NCBI GenBank assembly: GCA_963834855.1 | Contig: CAWIDH010000032.1 | Span: 1 to 64,000, forward strand | Direction: 5' to 3' | DNA length: 64,000 nt | Source: DATJKD01 sp963834855 | GTDB lineage: Bacteria; Pseudomonadota; Gammaproteobacteria; Steroidobacterales; Steroidobacteraceae | In this document: positions 32,571 to 43,956 of the stretch, piece after piece | Layout of the letters: each line of letters opens with the position of its first letter | Position numbering within the stretch: the stretch's first letter is position 1 | Made by a program: the position numbers and the translations under genes | Notes under the pieces: generated by a model | Seen by the model: only the letters and a program-made list of their open reading frames with translations | Database searches by the model: none | Told to the model about the DNA's origin: nothing

Positions 32571-34409
32571 ATGAGCATAACGTGCTGGCATCGCGCGCTC
32601 GCAATCGCCTGGCTGCTCATGTCCACGGCCGGCTGCGTTCGACCGGAACCGCTCGCCACACCCGACGCTGCGCGCGACGCCGGCGTCGGCGCGCCCGGTG
32701 TCCGCATCGACCGCGACGTCGCGGTTCCGATGCGCGACGGTGTGGTGCTGCGCGCCGACGTCTATCGGCCGGACGACCCCGGGCCGTTCCCGGTGCTCGT
32801 CTTCCGCACGCCCTATGGCAAGCACTTCGCCGCGGAGACTCACCGCATCCACCTGAAGGCGGTCGAGCGCGGTTATGCCGTCGTCCTGCAGGACGTGCGC
32901 GGCCGTTATGCTTCCGGCGGCCAGTTCAATCCGTACCGCAACGAGGGACGGGACGGGTACGACAGCATCGAGTGGGCCGCAGGGCAGCCCTGGTCGAACG
33001 GCAAGGTCGGCACTTTCGGATTGTCGTACCCGGGCGCCGTGCAATGGCTTGCGGCGATGGAAGCGCCACCGCACCTGGTGTCCATGGTGCCGGCCATGAC
33101 GTTCTCGTCGCCGCGCAACTTCTTCTACATGAACGGCGTCTTCGACCTGTCCTGGCTGCCGTGGATCTATACCAACGTCGCGCCGGACGCGCGGCGGCGA
33201 CTCGACCTGCCGGGCATCCGCGACGAAGCCGAGGCGGAGGCGACCTGGGCGGCCGTCGCGGACGAGTACCGCGGCTGGCGTCCGCTGCGCGACCTGCCGT
33301 ATCTGCGCCGGGAGGCGTCGTTCTATTTCGAGTGGCTGGCGCATCCGCCGGAAGATCCCTGGTGGGACTGGGCGGAGCTTCGCGGCCGCTACTCGCGGGT
33401 GTCGGCCGCGGTACTCAACCTCAGCGGCTGGCATGACGAGGCCTACGGTCCGGAAGGCGCGGTGACCAACTTCAACGGGCTCCTGGCGGCCCGGGCGGGC
33501 GAGCGCGATCCGCGCGCGTGGCTCGTGCTCGGTCCGTGGGTGCACGGCGTCGACTCGATGGCCGCCCGGCGCACCGGCGACATCGACTTCGGGCCGGCCG
33601 CGGCGATCGACTACGACGACCTGGTGCTCGATTTCCACGATCGGCACCTGCGCGGCATCGACAACGAATTCGCAACCTCGCCACGCGTGCGTCACTTCGT
33701 CATGGGTGCCAACGAATGGCAGAGCGACACCACCTGGCCCCCGTCGACGTCGCGTACGGAAACGCTGTACCTGGCCGCCGACGCGGGCGGCCAACGCCGC
33801 CTGCAGTCCGCACCACCGCGCGGCGAATCGTCAGGCAGCAGCTTCACTGCCGATCCGGACGAACCTGTGACCGACCCCTACGGCGCATTCGGTCCGCACG
33901 ACTATCGCGCGCTCGAGGCGCGTGCGGACGTCCTCACCTTCGACAGCGCGCCGCTCGATGACGCGTTGCAGGTCTCCGGCGCCATCACTGCGGAAATCCA
34001 TGCTTCGTGCGATTGCCGGGACTTCGACCTGTGGGTGCGGCTGCTGGACGTCTACCCCGACGGCCGAGCCATCAACCTGATGAGCCCCGGCAACGACGTG
34101 CTGCGCGCGAGCTACCGCGACCCGGCGAGGGGTGGGCAGGCGCTCGAGCCAGGCCGGGTCTACGTCCTGCGCCTGCCGTCGCTGATGACGAGTAACCTCT
34201 TCGGCAAGGACCACCGCATCCGCGTGCAGATCTCGGCTTCCTTCGCCCCGCACTTCTCACGCAACCTGCAGACCGGCGAATCCGAGGTCGTCGCCGCCGA
34301 CTCCAGGGTCGCGCGGATCACCATCCATCACGGCGCGGCCGGGGCGTCGAGCCTGCTACTGCCAGTCGCTGGGGGAAATTCGGCTCAGAGCCACATTAGT
34401 CCCGACTAA
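32571..34409 (+). CDS. CocE/NonD family hydrolase (X-Pro dipeptidyl-peptidase S15 type), putative lipoprotein
   Basis: The 612-aa product has an N-terminal hydrophobic stretch ending in STAGC (Cys22), a possible lipobox. The alpha/beta-hydrolase domain carries the nucleophile motif GTFGLSYPGAVQ, the acid region SGWHDEAYGPEG and the histidine region VLGPWVHGVD. A C-terminal jelly-roll domain (FDLWVRLLDVYPDGRAINLM) completes the S15/CocE architecture. Family members cleave X-Pro dipeptides or esters; a specific substrate cannot be assigned. The last ten codons lie inside a 52-bp palindrome, so the C-terminus GGNSAQSHISPD closely resembles that of the convergent M3 peptidase, whose coding region it overlaps by 14 bases. 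Confidence 0.87.
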   Translation: MSITCWHRALAIAWLLMSTAGCVRPEPLATPDAARDAGVGAPGVRIDRDVAVPMRDGVVLRADVYRPDDPGPFPVLVFRTPYGKHFAAETHRIHLKAVERGYAVVLQDVRGRYASGGQFNPYRNEGRDGYDSIEWAAGQPWSNGKVGTFGLSYPGAVQWLAAMEAPPHLVSMVPAMTFSSPRNFFYMNGVFDLSWLPWIYTNVAPDARRRLDLPGIRDEAEAEATWAAVADEYRGWRPLRDLPYLRREASFYFEWLAHPPEDPWWDWAELRGRYSRVSAAVLNLSGWHDEAYGPEGAVTNFNGLLAARAGERDPRAWLVLGPWVHGVDSMAARRTGDIDFGPAAAIDYDDLVLDFHDRHLRGIDNEFATSPRVRHFVMGANEWQSDTTWPPSTSRTETLYLAADAGGQRRLQSAPPRGESSGSSFTADPDEPVTDPYGAFGPHDYRALEARADVLTFDSAPLDDALQVSGAITAEIHASCDCRDFDLWVRLLDVYPDGRAINLMSPGNDVLRASYRDPARGGQALEPGRVYVLRLPSLMTSNLFGKDHRIRVQISASFAPHFSRNLQTGESEVVAADSRVARITIHHGAAGASSLLLPVAGGNSAQSHISPD

Positions 34410-34428
34410 TCTGGCTCTGAGCCGAATT
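34377..34428. repeat. Near-perfect 52-bp palindrome, copy B
   Basis: The arm AATTCGGCTCAGAGCCA (34377-34393) is perfectly mirrored at 34412-34428. Inside, ATTAGTC (34395-34401) mirrors GACTAAT (34404-34410). Only one base pair of the whole palindrome is unmatched. It contains the stop codons of both convergent genes (34407-34409 plus, 34396-34398 minus). The core GGCTC-A-GAGCC is shared with copies A and C. Confidence 0.9.
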
Positions 34429-36453
34429 AGCGGAGGGATTCGTGCCGCTGCCACGCTCGAGCTCCCGGCGATACGCGTCGACCGACCAGTCACGGCCCAG
34501 GAAATTCCGCGCCAGCGTGTTCATCGACTCCGAGCCACCCGGCGCGAGGACCTGCTCGCGGTAGCGCCGCGCGGTGGCCTGGTCGCGCAGGCCCGCCGCG
34601 CGGAACTGGCTCAGAAGATCGCTCGCAAGCGCCTTCGACCACTGATACGTGTAGTAGGCGGCACCATAGCCGGCGAGGTGGTTGAACGATGCCTGGGGAT
34701 GCGCGCCCTCGGGCTCGGGCGCGAGCGCGTAGCGGTTGTAAGAGGCGTCATATGCCCGGGTCGGGTCCTTGCCGCGCATGTCGGTGGAGTAGTAGTCCAG
34801 CGATACCGCGGAATACCCGAGCTGGGTCATGACGCCGAAGGCTTCAGCGAAGAGCCGGCCGGCATTCATCTTCTCGACGAGACCCTCCGGGATGACCTCG
34901 CCTGCGTCGTTGGTGGCGAAGGTCTTGAGGGTCGGGTAGTCCCACACCCATTCCTCGAGCAGCTGGGACGGCGCTTCGATTACGTCGTTCTCGATCTCCG
35001 AGAAGTTCTGCGCCGCGAGCGGCCGCTGACCGGCGAACAGCCAGTGAATGAGGTGGCCGAACTCGTGCAGGAACACGACGACGTCGCTGTGCTCCATCAG
35101 GCCCTTGGGGAAGTTGCACTCCAGGATCGCCACGGGCGCCACCCTGCCCTGGATGCCGATGCGGACCTGGGACATCTGGGCATGCGTGAACTTGCCATCG
35201 CGCGGATGCATGTCGAGGTAGAAGCGGCCGATCACCTGGCCCCGCTCCACCATCTCGAATGTCTTGACGTCGGGGTGCCAGACCGGCGTCTGCCACGGCC
35301 GGATCTCGACCTGGAACAGGTCCTGGATCAGCCCGAGGACGCCGGCCTCCACCTTGTCGTAGCGGAAGTACTGACGAATGAGCTGGGGATCCACCGCATA
35401 GTCTTCCTTGCGGATGAGCGCGGTGGCGTACGAGGTGCTCCAGGACCCGAGGAGGGCGGAAGGGTTGTCCTTCTGCAGCCGGGCCAGCATGCGGGCGGCG
35501 TCGGCTTTGGCGGTGGGACGAGCCGCGGCGGCGATGTCATCGAGGAAGGCCTGGGCGCGCCCAGGCGATTTCGCCATGCGATTGGCGAGGTCGTAATCGG
35601 CATAGGTCTTGTAACCGAGCAGGGACGCGAGCTCAGCGCGCTGGGCAAGCAGCCTTTGGAGCACCGCATCGTTCGCCGGGTAGGCGCGGCTTCCAAAGGA
35701 CGTCCGCAGCCGCTTCCTCAATTCATCGCTGCTCGCATAGCGCAAGACGGGGAACACGTCCGGATACGCCATGGTGATGAGCGCCCGGCCGTCCGCCTGC
35801 GGCGGGTGTGCCGCGATGTAATCCTGCGGCAGCCCGGCCAATTCCTCCGGGCGCGCGCTGATCGTGCGCTTGTCGTCGGCGATGTTGCGATCGAACTCGA
35901 GGGTGGTTGCCGTGATCGCGTCCTGGAGATCGGCGATACGCTTGCGGGTGGCATCGTCGCGGTCGACGCCCGAGCGCCGGTAATTGTCCAGCTGGCGCTG
36001 GACTGTGTAACGCAGCTCCGGCGCCACACCCTTCGCGTCGATCGCCTTCAGCCGCTCGTAAATCGGTCGGGACATCGAAAAAGCGGTGGCTGCGGTGACG
36101 GCGCGCTGGACGCAGTCCTCGGCGGCCTTGCGGACCGCAGCATCGGGATGCGTGTCCTTGAGCACCGACGGTTCGGTGTAGGCGGTGCTCACGACGAGGT
36201 TGTAGACGTCGTCGTAGGCGGCGAGCAGCGTGGCCGGGTCGGTGGATAGCGGCAGGGCTTCCAGGTTCGCCTGTTCCAACTTGATGGCCGCAAGACGGGT
36301 ATCGCACTGCCTGGTGACATCGGCGGGGCCTTTCGGGGTAAGGCTGATCGGCCCGATCACGGCATCCGATACCGGTTTGTGGTCAGCGGCCAGCGCAGCG
36401 CCTGCCACCGTCATCAGCAGTGCAGACGCCGTCAATCCCCCGAACTTGCGCAT
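34396..36453 (-). CDS. M3 family zinc metallopeptidase (oligopeptidase/dipeptidyl carboxypeptidase type)
   Basis: The 685-aa product has a signal peptide (LTASALLMTVAGAALA) and the zinc motif HEFGHLIHW, with the third ligand in the following ENDVIEAPSQLLEEW segment, as in the M3 (thimet oligopeptidase) family. The signal peptide makes it a periplasmic enzyme that trims short peptides. ATG 36453 has GGAGG at a good distance. It follows the M1 peptidase gene by 33 bases, so these are probably in one operon. Its last codons come from the palindrome at 34377-34428 (C-terminus NSAQSQISRD). Confidence 0.92.
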   Translation of the reverse strand: MRKFGGLTASALLMTVAGAALAADHKPVSDAVIGPISLTPKGPADVTRQCDTRLAAIKLEQANLEALPLSTDPATLLAAYDDVYNLVVSTAYTEPSVLKDTHPDAAVRKAAEDCVQRAVTAATAFSMSRPIYERLKAIDAKGVAPELRYTVQRQLDNYRRSGVDRDDATRKRIADLQDAITATTLEFDRNIADDKRTISARPEELAGLPQDYIAAHPPQADGRALITMAYPDVFPVLRYASSDELRKRLRTSFGSRAYPANDAVLQRLLAQRAELASLLGYKTYADYDLANRMAKSPGRAQAFLDDIAAAARPTAKADAARMLARLQKDNPSALLGSWSTSYATALIRKEDYAVDPQLIRQYFRYDKVEAGVLGLIQDLFQVEIRPWQTPVWHPDVKTFEMVERGQVIGRFYLDMHPRDGKFTHAQMSQVRIGIQGRVAPVAILECNFPKGLMEHSDVVVFLHEFGHLIHWLFAGQRPLAAQNFSEIENDVIEAPSQLLEEWVWDYPTLKTFATNDAGEVIPEGLVEKMNAGRLFAEAFGVMTQLGYSAVSLDYYSTDMRGKDPTRAYDASYNRYALAPEPEGAHPQASFNHLAGYGAAYYTYQWSKALASDLLSQFRAAGLRDQATARRYREQVLAPGGSESMNTLARNFLGRDWSVDAYRRELERGSGTNPSANSAQSQISRD

Positions 36454-36486
36454 GATCGATCCTCCAGGAAATCGTCTTGATTTCAG

Positions 36487-39140
36487 TTAGCGGGCGATGG
36501 CCGCAGCTTCAACCGTCGAGTGCTGACCGACCCACGCTTCGAGCGTCGGCAGCTGACGCTCCTTCACCTCGGCGTGGAACGAGATGTCGGCGATGACACG
36601 CTCGGCCGCCTGCCGCGCGTCCTTCGGCACCGAGCGCTCGGCGTAGGCGCGCACCTGTTCTATCATCGCCGTGTCCTCCGAGGTCTGTGCAAGCTCCGGG
36701 ATGAACGCCCAGCGAGACGAGGCTTCGACGAGATCGAGCACCGCCTTCTCGTGCGCGACGGCGTAATCGAACACCAGCCGCGGATGCGCCGCGGCCGCCG
36801 TGGCGATGACGCCCGACGCAAAGGCGGTCGGAACCTCACCCGACAGCGACAAGTCGAGCGCGCGCGAGGCGAGCGCCGGATCGACGGCCCGACCGAGCGC
36901 CGCGAAGAGCCGCTCTTTCTCGATCGGCTCCGATTCCGCCCTGGCACGCGCCAGGAGCTCGCTCCAGGTGGCCGCGTCCGCATGGCGCGCGACAACCTCG
37001 ATCGTGGCTTTGCGGATGGCGGCCGGCAGCGCCTCGTGGTTCGTCGCCGCGCGTGCGAAACGCGTGCGTGCCTCGCCCAGCACCGCGGGATCCGCGAAGC
37101 GACCGAGCGAGTTGATCAGCCTCTCGCGCAACAGCGCGGTCGTCTCCGCCTCATTCGCCGCGGGAGTCCAGCCCACGCGCGCGAAGACCGGTTGCAGCCT
37201 CCCGCGCGCAAACATTCGCCACTCCTGCTGTCGCTTGGACCCGTCGAACAACTTGTCGATACTCGTTAAGGTGTCCGAAAGCTGGATCAGGATCAGCGAG
37301 TCGCTGTCGCTCGAAACGGCCTCCGCCAGTTCGAGATAGGCCGTCACCGGCAGCTCGCCCGCCTCGCCCAGGGCCCAGGTATCGCTCAGCAGGCCGAGAC
37401 GATCGATTTCGGCGACTGTCGAGAACTCGTCGGCCAGTGCCGCGAGGTCAGGCGGCGCATAGCGCACGCGGAAATAGCCGGACTGTCCCGCATTGACAAT
37501 CACCGGGCCGCAGCCGTCGATGAGCGTGGTCACGGGCGCCCCGTCCTTGCCGAGGAGCAACTCGCGGGTGGCGCCGGTCGAGAGCGAGCGCAACCGTACG
37601 GGAATTCGCCAGGTGATCCGCTGAGGAGACTTCTTCCCAGCCTCGAAGCGCCCCTGGGTCAGGGTCACCGACGCGCGCCCCTCAGCGCAGGGCGCTGTCC
37701 CGACCGATACCAGCGGCACGCCCGGCTGCCGCGTGAAGTCGTGTGCAATGTCGGTCACTGGCCGGCCCGTTGCCGCGGCCAGTTCGGCCCAGAGCTGATC
37801 GGTCGCCGCGTTTCCATAGGCGTAGCGCTTCATGTAGCGGCGGATGCCGTCGCGAAAACCAGTCTCGCCGAGCGCGTCCTCGAGCATGCGGATCACGGCG
37901 CCGCCTTTGCTGTAGGAAATCGCGTCGAAGGCCTGGCTTGCGGCGTCGATCGAATCGACGGGCTGCACGACGGGGTGCGTCGCCGCGCCCGCATCGAGGC
38001 GCATCGCCCTCTCCCGTGAATAACCCGAATAGTTGACCAGCTGCAGCGCGGCTTTGCGCTCCGGATGCAGCTCATCCTCGACCTTGGTTTCCATCCACGC
38101 GGCGAATCCCTCGTTGAGCCACAGGTCGTCCCACCAGTCCATCGTGACCAGGTTGCCGAACCACTGGTGGGCCACTTCGTGTGCGACGGTTTCGAACACG
38201 TTCTGGCGATCCGATTGCGACGAGAGCCTCGGGTCGACGAGCAGGACGGGCTCGAAGTACAGGATGGCGCCCCAGTTCTCCATCGCGCTGAAGAACTGGC
38301 TGCTGCCCGGCACCGCGATCATGTCGAGCTTTGGCAGCGGGTAGGGCGTGCCGAAGTAGTCGTTGAACCAGGGGAGGACTTCCGCGGCGGCTTCGAGCGC
38401 GAAGCGGCCCGACGACGAGGCGCCCTTGCGCGTCACGACGCCGACGTCGACGCCCGCGACCGGCTGCGAGATGCGTTCGAGCTCGCCAACCGCAAGGTAC
38501 AGCAGATAGGACGACATCCGTGGGCTCGTCGCGAAGCGCACGTGCTGCTTCTCTCCGTCGACGCGCGTGGCCGCCACGGGCATGTTCGAGTACGCCGACT
38601 GGCCCTTCGGGATGGTCACTTCGAGCGCGAACGTCGCCTTCGCGGAGGGCTCGTCCCACATCGGCGCGAATCGCCGCGCGTCGCCCACCTCGAACTGCGT
38701 GTTGAGCATCCGACGCGGTCCCGCCGGCGTGTCGTAGTCGACGGCGAACAGGCCGACCGGCGGTCGTCTCGATCTTTCCGCGGTAGTCGAGTGCCAGCCG
38801 GTGGCGACCCGGTCTTGTCGCCTGCTCGAACTTCAGCGTCGCGGTCTGCGCCTGCGGGTCGAGTGTGACGACGGCCCTGCGGCGGCCATCGAGCACGGCA
38901 CTCGCGATGTCGAGGCTCAATGCATTGAGCGTGATGGTGTCGGCGGGATCCTCGACCTCCAGGTCGATGACGGCGCGACCCGTGAACGTGAGCGCGGCCG
39001 CGTCCGGCTCCACGCTGATCTCGTAGTGCACCGGCGCGATGCCGGGCGGCAGCCGTCCCGGGCGCTGCTCGGCCGCTGCCGCGGTAACGCCCGAACGCCG
39101 CGCACGCCAGGCAGACCAGCAGTCGAGTCGCAAGTCGCAT
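36487..39140 (-). CDS. M1 family aminopeptidase (frame-disrupted)
   Basis: A zinc aminopeptidase with the exopeptidase motif SAMENWG and the zinc-binding sequence HEVAHQWFGNLVTMDWW, with the third ligand in LWLNEGFAAW. A C-terminal ERAP1-like helical domain follows. Two extra bases break it: near 39085 (after the signal peptide MRLATRLLVCLACAAFG) and near 38765 (before VGLFAVDYDTPAGPRRML). With both removed the protein is 883 aa. The repaired signal peptide indicates a periplasmic enzyme. The gene starts 38 bases after the propeller gene and precedes the M3 peptidase; three genes in a row on one strand suggest an operon. Confidence 0.9.
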
Positions 39141-39178
39141 CAGATCCCCCGTGTCGCTCCAAATGATGCTCGAGCACA

Positions 39179-40481
39179 TTACTTCAACGCGTACAGATTT
39201 CCATCCATGCTGCCGAAGTACACGACGCCCTTGTCCACCGCCGGCGAGCCCATGATCGCGCCGACGGAAACGAAGCGGTAGAAGTCGACATACATGTCCT
39301 GGAAATCGCCGAACACCGGCGTGAGCTGCCTCGCGGTTCAGCTCCCGTCGGCATTCAGGATCTTCATCGGGTCCGCGCTTCGAGCCCTCGGTCTGAAACT
39401 GCCACGCAAGCTCTCCCGTCCTCGTGTTCACCGCATGGAGCCTGCCGTTGTGGCTGCCGAAATAGGCGAGCTCGCCCGCGAGCGCGGCGGAGGAGAAGAT
39501 ATACGCCCCGGCCGTGTAGGTGAACCTGAGCCGCCCGGTCCGCGCATCGAGCGCCATGAACCGCGAGGTGTCCGACGTGCCGACGTACACGGTTCCGTCG
39601 CGCACCGCGGGAGTCCCGTTCACCCAGGACTTGCTCGTCGGGTAGTCCCACTTCTTGCGGCCCGTGGCAGCGTCGAGCGCGTACACGTGCGCATCGCGAC
39701 AGCCGACGTACACGGTTCCGTCCACCACCGCGGGCGAGGACTGGAAGCCGACCTGGTTGTGGTAGTTCGGGTCCACGCCGGCCTTGAATGCCCATTTCTG
39801 CTGGCCGCTTTCGGCGTCGATGGCGTAGAGCTGGCTGTCCCAGCTGCCGATATAGACCGTGTTCCCGACGACGGCGGGCGAGGCGTGCACGACATCACCG
39901 GTCGCGAACTTCCACTGCAGCACGCCGCTCTTCGCGTCGACGGCGTAAACGTTGCCGTCGCCGCTGCCGAAGTAGACCTTGCCGTTCGCGACCGCGGGCG
40001 AGGAGGTGAACACATCCCAGGCATCGGGAATCGTCTGCCGCGCGGACGGGTAGCCGTGCAGACCCTGTGCCTCGAACTTGCGCTCGTACTCGATGGCGTA
40101 GACCCACCGGGGCTGCCCGTTGGCGGCGTCGATCGCGGCCAGCGAGCCCGCCGAGGAGACGAAATAGACCGTTCCGGCATCGACGGCAGGCGAGGAGGCA
40201 ATCGGCCGGCTCGACTTGAAGTTCCACTTCTCCTGGCCGGTCGCCTGGTCGATCGCGTACAGGTGCCCGCTCATGCTCGCGATGTAGACCACGCCGTCCG
40301 CGATCGCGGGCGAGGTCACGATCGGTCCCCCAGCCTTGAACGTCCACTTGACGCCAGGCGCCTGCGTCGGACCCGCGCCCTCGTAGACGCCGGTCCGCGC
40401 GACGTTGCCGTGGAAGGTGGCCTGGGCCAGCGTCGTCGATGAGACCGCGGCCAGGGAGACCAGCGCCGTGACACGTTTCAT
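39179..40481 (-). CDS. PQQ-like beta-propeller protein, exported (frame-disrupted)
   Basis: The product has a signal peptide (RVTALVSLAAVSSTTLAQA) and about eight repeats of the PQQ/BamB type, each with a core such as GTVYVGCRDAHVYALDAATG or KVYFGSGDGNVYAVDAKSG. The final blade (GVVYFGSMDGNLYALK) reads in another frame. It is joined after one extra base near 39349 and a compensating pair near 39330-39310, where an in-frame TGA also appears. Repaired length is about 433 aa. Such proteins are either quinoprotein-like enzymes without visible metal ligands or scaffold proteins like BamB; here the first gene of an operon with two peptidases. Enzyme activity is doubtful. Confidence 0.8.
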
Positions 40482-40652
40482 CGCAACCCCCGCGTGCCGT
40501 TGTTCGTGTTTGGGCGCTGCACACGATAGCGGCGGCGCAGGGCGCGGCGACCCGGATCGGCTCGCCGTTCGTCGCCCCGGCGGAACGGATGGGCGCAGCG
40601 CTCGCTACGGCCGGTCCCGCGCAGTCGCCGCCGCTCTCGCGCCACGCGCCCG

Positions 40653-43168
40653 TCAGGCGCTGGATGCGGGATCGGGCCGGACGGCTTGTGCGGCGGGCGC
40701 CTGTTTCCGCGGTGCCTCCGCGGGCACGAGCTCCTTCGGCAGGTTGCGAATGTGCAGCTCCTGTCTCGGGAACGGGATCTCGATGCCAGCCTCGTTGAGG
40801 GCGTCGTAGACCCGAATCGTCAGGTTGCTGCGGATCGTGCCCCAATTGTTGAAATCGTTGGTCCAGGCACGAATGCCGACGTTGAGCGAGCTCGCGATGA
40901 GACTGGTGACCAGCACCACTGGCTCCGGGTGTGGAGCGATGCCCTCGGTCGCCGCCGTGACCTTCTTCAGCAGCTCGAGCACCTGCCGCGCATCGCTTCC
41001 AAGGGCGACACTGACGTCGACGTCCACCCGGCGGCTCATGTCGGAGAGCGTCCAGTTGACGAGTTTCTCGGACAGCAGCGTCCCGTTCGGCACGACGACG
41101 TCCGCGCCCTCGGGCGTCGTCAGCGTCGTGGCGCGCATGCCGATCTCGCGCACCGTGCCGGTCGTGCCGGTGATCTCGACCACGTCGCCGGGCCGGATCG
41201 GCCGCTCGAACATGAGGATCAGCCCGGACACGAAGTTGTTGACGACGTTCTGCAGCCCGAAGCCGATGCCGACGCCGAGCGCGCCGACGACGATCGCGAG
41301 CTGGCCGACCTCGAACCCGGCGGCGGCAAGCGCAATCAGCAACCCGATCAACACCAGCGCGTAATAGGTCAGGGTCGAGATGCTGTTCGCTACGCCGCGC
41401 GGCAGGCTCATCCTGCCGAGCACTTCGTCGCGCAGGATCATGCGCATGGTACGAGCGATCCAGAACGCCACGTACACGGCTGCTCCGAACAGCAGCACGT
41501 TGCCGAGCGTGAGTGAAATCTCCCCGAATCCGAGCGGATACGTAAGGACGTTGCGGGCCCAGGCTGCGATCGGACGCAGGATGCGGATCTCGTTCAGCGT
41601 CAGCAGCACCCAGGCGACGCCTGCGGCATACCGGATGAGCCGACCCAGCGTCTCGAGCAGCGGCCCGGCGCGCCCAGCGACGGTATGGACCTGCCCCGCG
41701 CCGCGGCGCGCCAGCAGGTGCCGGATGATCGAGCCCAGCACACTCGTGCCGGCGAAAAGCACGAGGCCGAGGTAGCCGCTGTCGAGCGTGGCGCGCGTCA
41801 GCAGCTCCGCGAGCGTGACGTTCCCGAGCAGGTTCGCCACCGCCGACACGGACAGCGCGATCAGCCCCAGCGATCCCACCAGTCGGGCCGCCCGCTCGAT
41901 GGGACGGAGCTGCGCGGTGGGTCGGCGTCGCCGCTGCCTGCAGGACGATCCACGCCAGCACGCCGAGCGTGAGCAGGGTGACGACGAGCAGGTGCATCCG
42001 GTGCCATAGCGGCTGCGCCGCGAACAGAAAGCCGAGCCGCTGCAGTACGTAGAGCGCCGTGACGGCATAGGGCCACGGGCCCAGGATGTCGAAAATCTCC
42101 TTCGGCAGCAGGCGCAGCACGGGGATCACGGCGACGAGCAGCGCCGCTTCGTGCAGCAGGATCGGCGAGTCGCGCTGGAAGAAAATCGTCGCGACGAGGA
42201 CCAGCACGAGCCATGCGGACACCGGGCGCATCAGCGCCTGGATCGACGAACGCATCGCCGGATTCTCCGCGATCAACGCCCGGCTCCGGCGTCGCAGCCA
42301 GAGCAGGACCGGGAGCAGGAGCACGGCAAAGCCCGCGTGCACCAGGAGCTGTGTCGCGGCTCGCATCGAGGTAACGCCGGAGGAAATCGCGCTCCAACTC
42401 GACGGCGCTCGTGGCGGCCGAGACCGCATCCGCGGAGTAGCGCGGATCGCCCCATGCGACCCACAGCGGCGCGGAGTCCCGCACGGCGAGCCGGAAGTCA
42501 AAGCTCGTCGACGCGGCGTCGACCGATCGCAATCCGGCCTCGATCGATGCTGCCACGCCGTTGGCGCGCCGACCGAGCTCGAGCTGACGCGCGAGCGGCT
42601 CCCCGAGTGCGCGATCCGCCGCCTCGATGCGCGCGAGGACGTCGTCGACGCGTTTGAGCAGCGCCGGCGCGACTTCGATCGCCTCGGCCTGCTTACGTGT
42701 CGCAAGCCAGGTCACGCGCCGCGAGGCGAGCTCTGCGGCGTCGGCCGAATAGTCATCGAGCTGCCGCTCCGCCTCGCGCTGCAAGACCTCGAGCTGCCGG
42801 CGGTAGAACCGCCAGTTCCGCTGCAGGCTTTCGAGCCGCGTCACCGGCATGCGCGCAAGGTCCGCGTCGCGCATGCGCCGGCCAAGCGTCGCTACCCCGG
42901 AGGCGAGCGTCTCGATCCGTGTTGCGAGGGCTTCTGTCTCTCCCTGTCGTTCGAGCCGCGCGAGCACGTCCGCCGCGAACTGCTCGTCGGCATCAGCGCG
43001 TGCCGGGATCTCGCGCGCCGTGAGCGGGGTCACGGCGGCAGCATCGCCGTTCGCCGTCTGGCCGGCCACGGTCGAGAAGACCTGCTTCGGATCGAGCGCC
43101 GCGGCGTTGCCCTGTGACAGGCACAGAACGAGGGGCAATAGCCACGACCACCGGGGTTCAAGCCGCAT
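40653..43168 (-). CDS. MscS-family mechanosensitive channel with long periplasmic domain (frame-disrupted)
   Basis: The N-terminus has a signal peptide (WSWLLPLVLCLSQGNAAA), then ~230 residues of charged helices forming a periplasmic coiled-coil region. Several membrane helices follow, and the C-terminal MscS core has the pore-lining helix GQLAIVVGALGVGIGFGLQN and the beta domain FERPIRPGDVVEITGTTGTV. This layout is like the large MscK/YjeP group. Two +1 insertions, near 42367 and 41925, break the frame; removing them gives 837 aa. The channel would open under membrane tension to release solutes in osmotic downshock. It is divergent from the DedA gene. Confidence 0.87.
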
Positions 43169-43319
43169 CGATCACCTGTCGTTCGCCGGGTGCGGAGCCG
43201 AATTGTCGCATCACTGCGTCATCCGTCGCACGGCCGCACCGGCCGCTGCGGCGGAATCTGGCAGAATGCGCGTTCATTCAGGCCCGGTACGGCCGCCCGT
43301 CCGACCGGATGGATCCCGC

Positions 43320-43936
43320 ATGCGCGAACTCGTCAAATCGTTTCTCGACTGGTACCTCGGCGCGCTCGATGCCGGCGGCTATCCGCTGATCGCGTTCCTG
43401 ATGGCGCTCGAGAGCTCCATCGTCCCGCTGCCGAGCGAGGTGGTGATCCCGCCGGCGGCGTACTCGCGCACACGCGCGGCACGATGTCGCTCACCGGCAT
43501 CGTCGTGGCCGGCACGGTGGGGTCGTGGGTCGGCGCGACGATGATGTACTGGGCGTCGCGGTTGCTCGGGCGACCGCTGCTCATGCGTTATGGGCGCTAC
43601 GTCCTCATCACGCCGGAGAAGATCGAGCAGGCGGAGGCCTGGTCCGCGCGATTCGGCACGGTGGGCATCTTCATCTCGCGGCTGCTGCCCGTGATCCGCC
43701 ACCTGATCGGCATCCCGGCGGGCATCGTGCGCATGGACTACCTGCGCTTCTCGATCGCGACGCTCGTCGGCTCCGCGCTCTGGTGCGCGGTGCTGGCCTG
43801 GGTCGGCGTGACCGCAGGACAGGACCAGGAGCTGCTGGCCGGCAACCTGCATCGCATTTCGCTCTGGGTCGGCGGACTGATGCTGTTCCTGGGCGCGCTC
43901 TACTATTTCTTCGTGCATCGCTACATGCGGCGCTGA
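43320..43936 (+). CDS. DedA family membrane protein (frame-disrupted)
   Basis: An inner-membrane protein of the DedA/SNARE-associated group, some of which flip polyisoprenyl or phospholipid carriers. The signature region ALESSIVPLPSEVVIPPAAY is followed, after one missing base near 43474, by AHTRGTMSLTGIVVAG and the conserved RLLPVIRHLIGIPAGIVRM. The repaired length is about 205 aa, usual for the family. This is one of the few clear -1 indels in the window. The following MATE gene starts 20 bases later. Confidence 0.88.
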
Positions 43937-43956
43937 CGGCGCCGTCAGGCCGAGCC

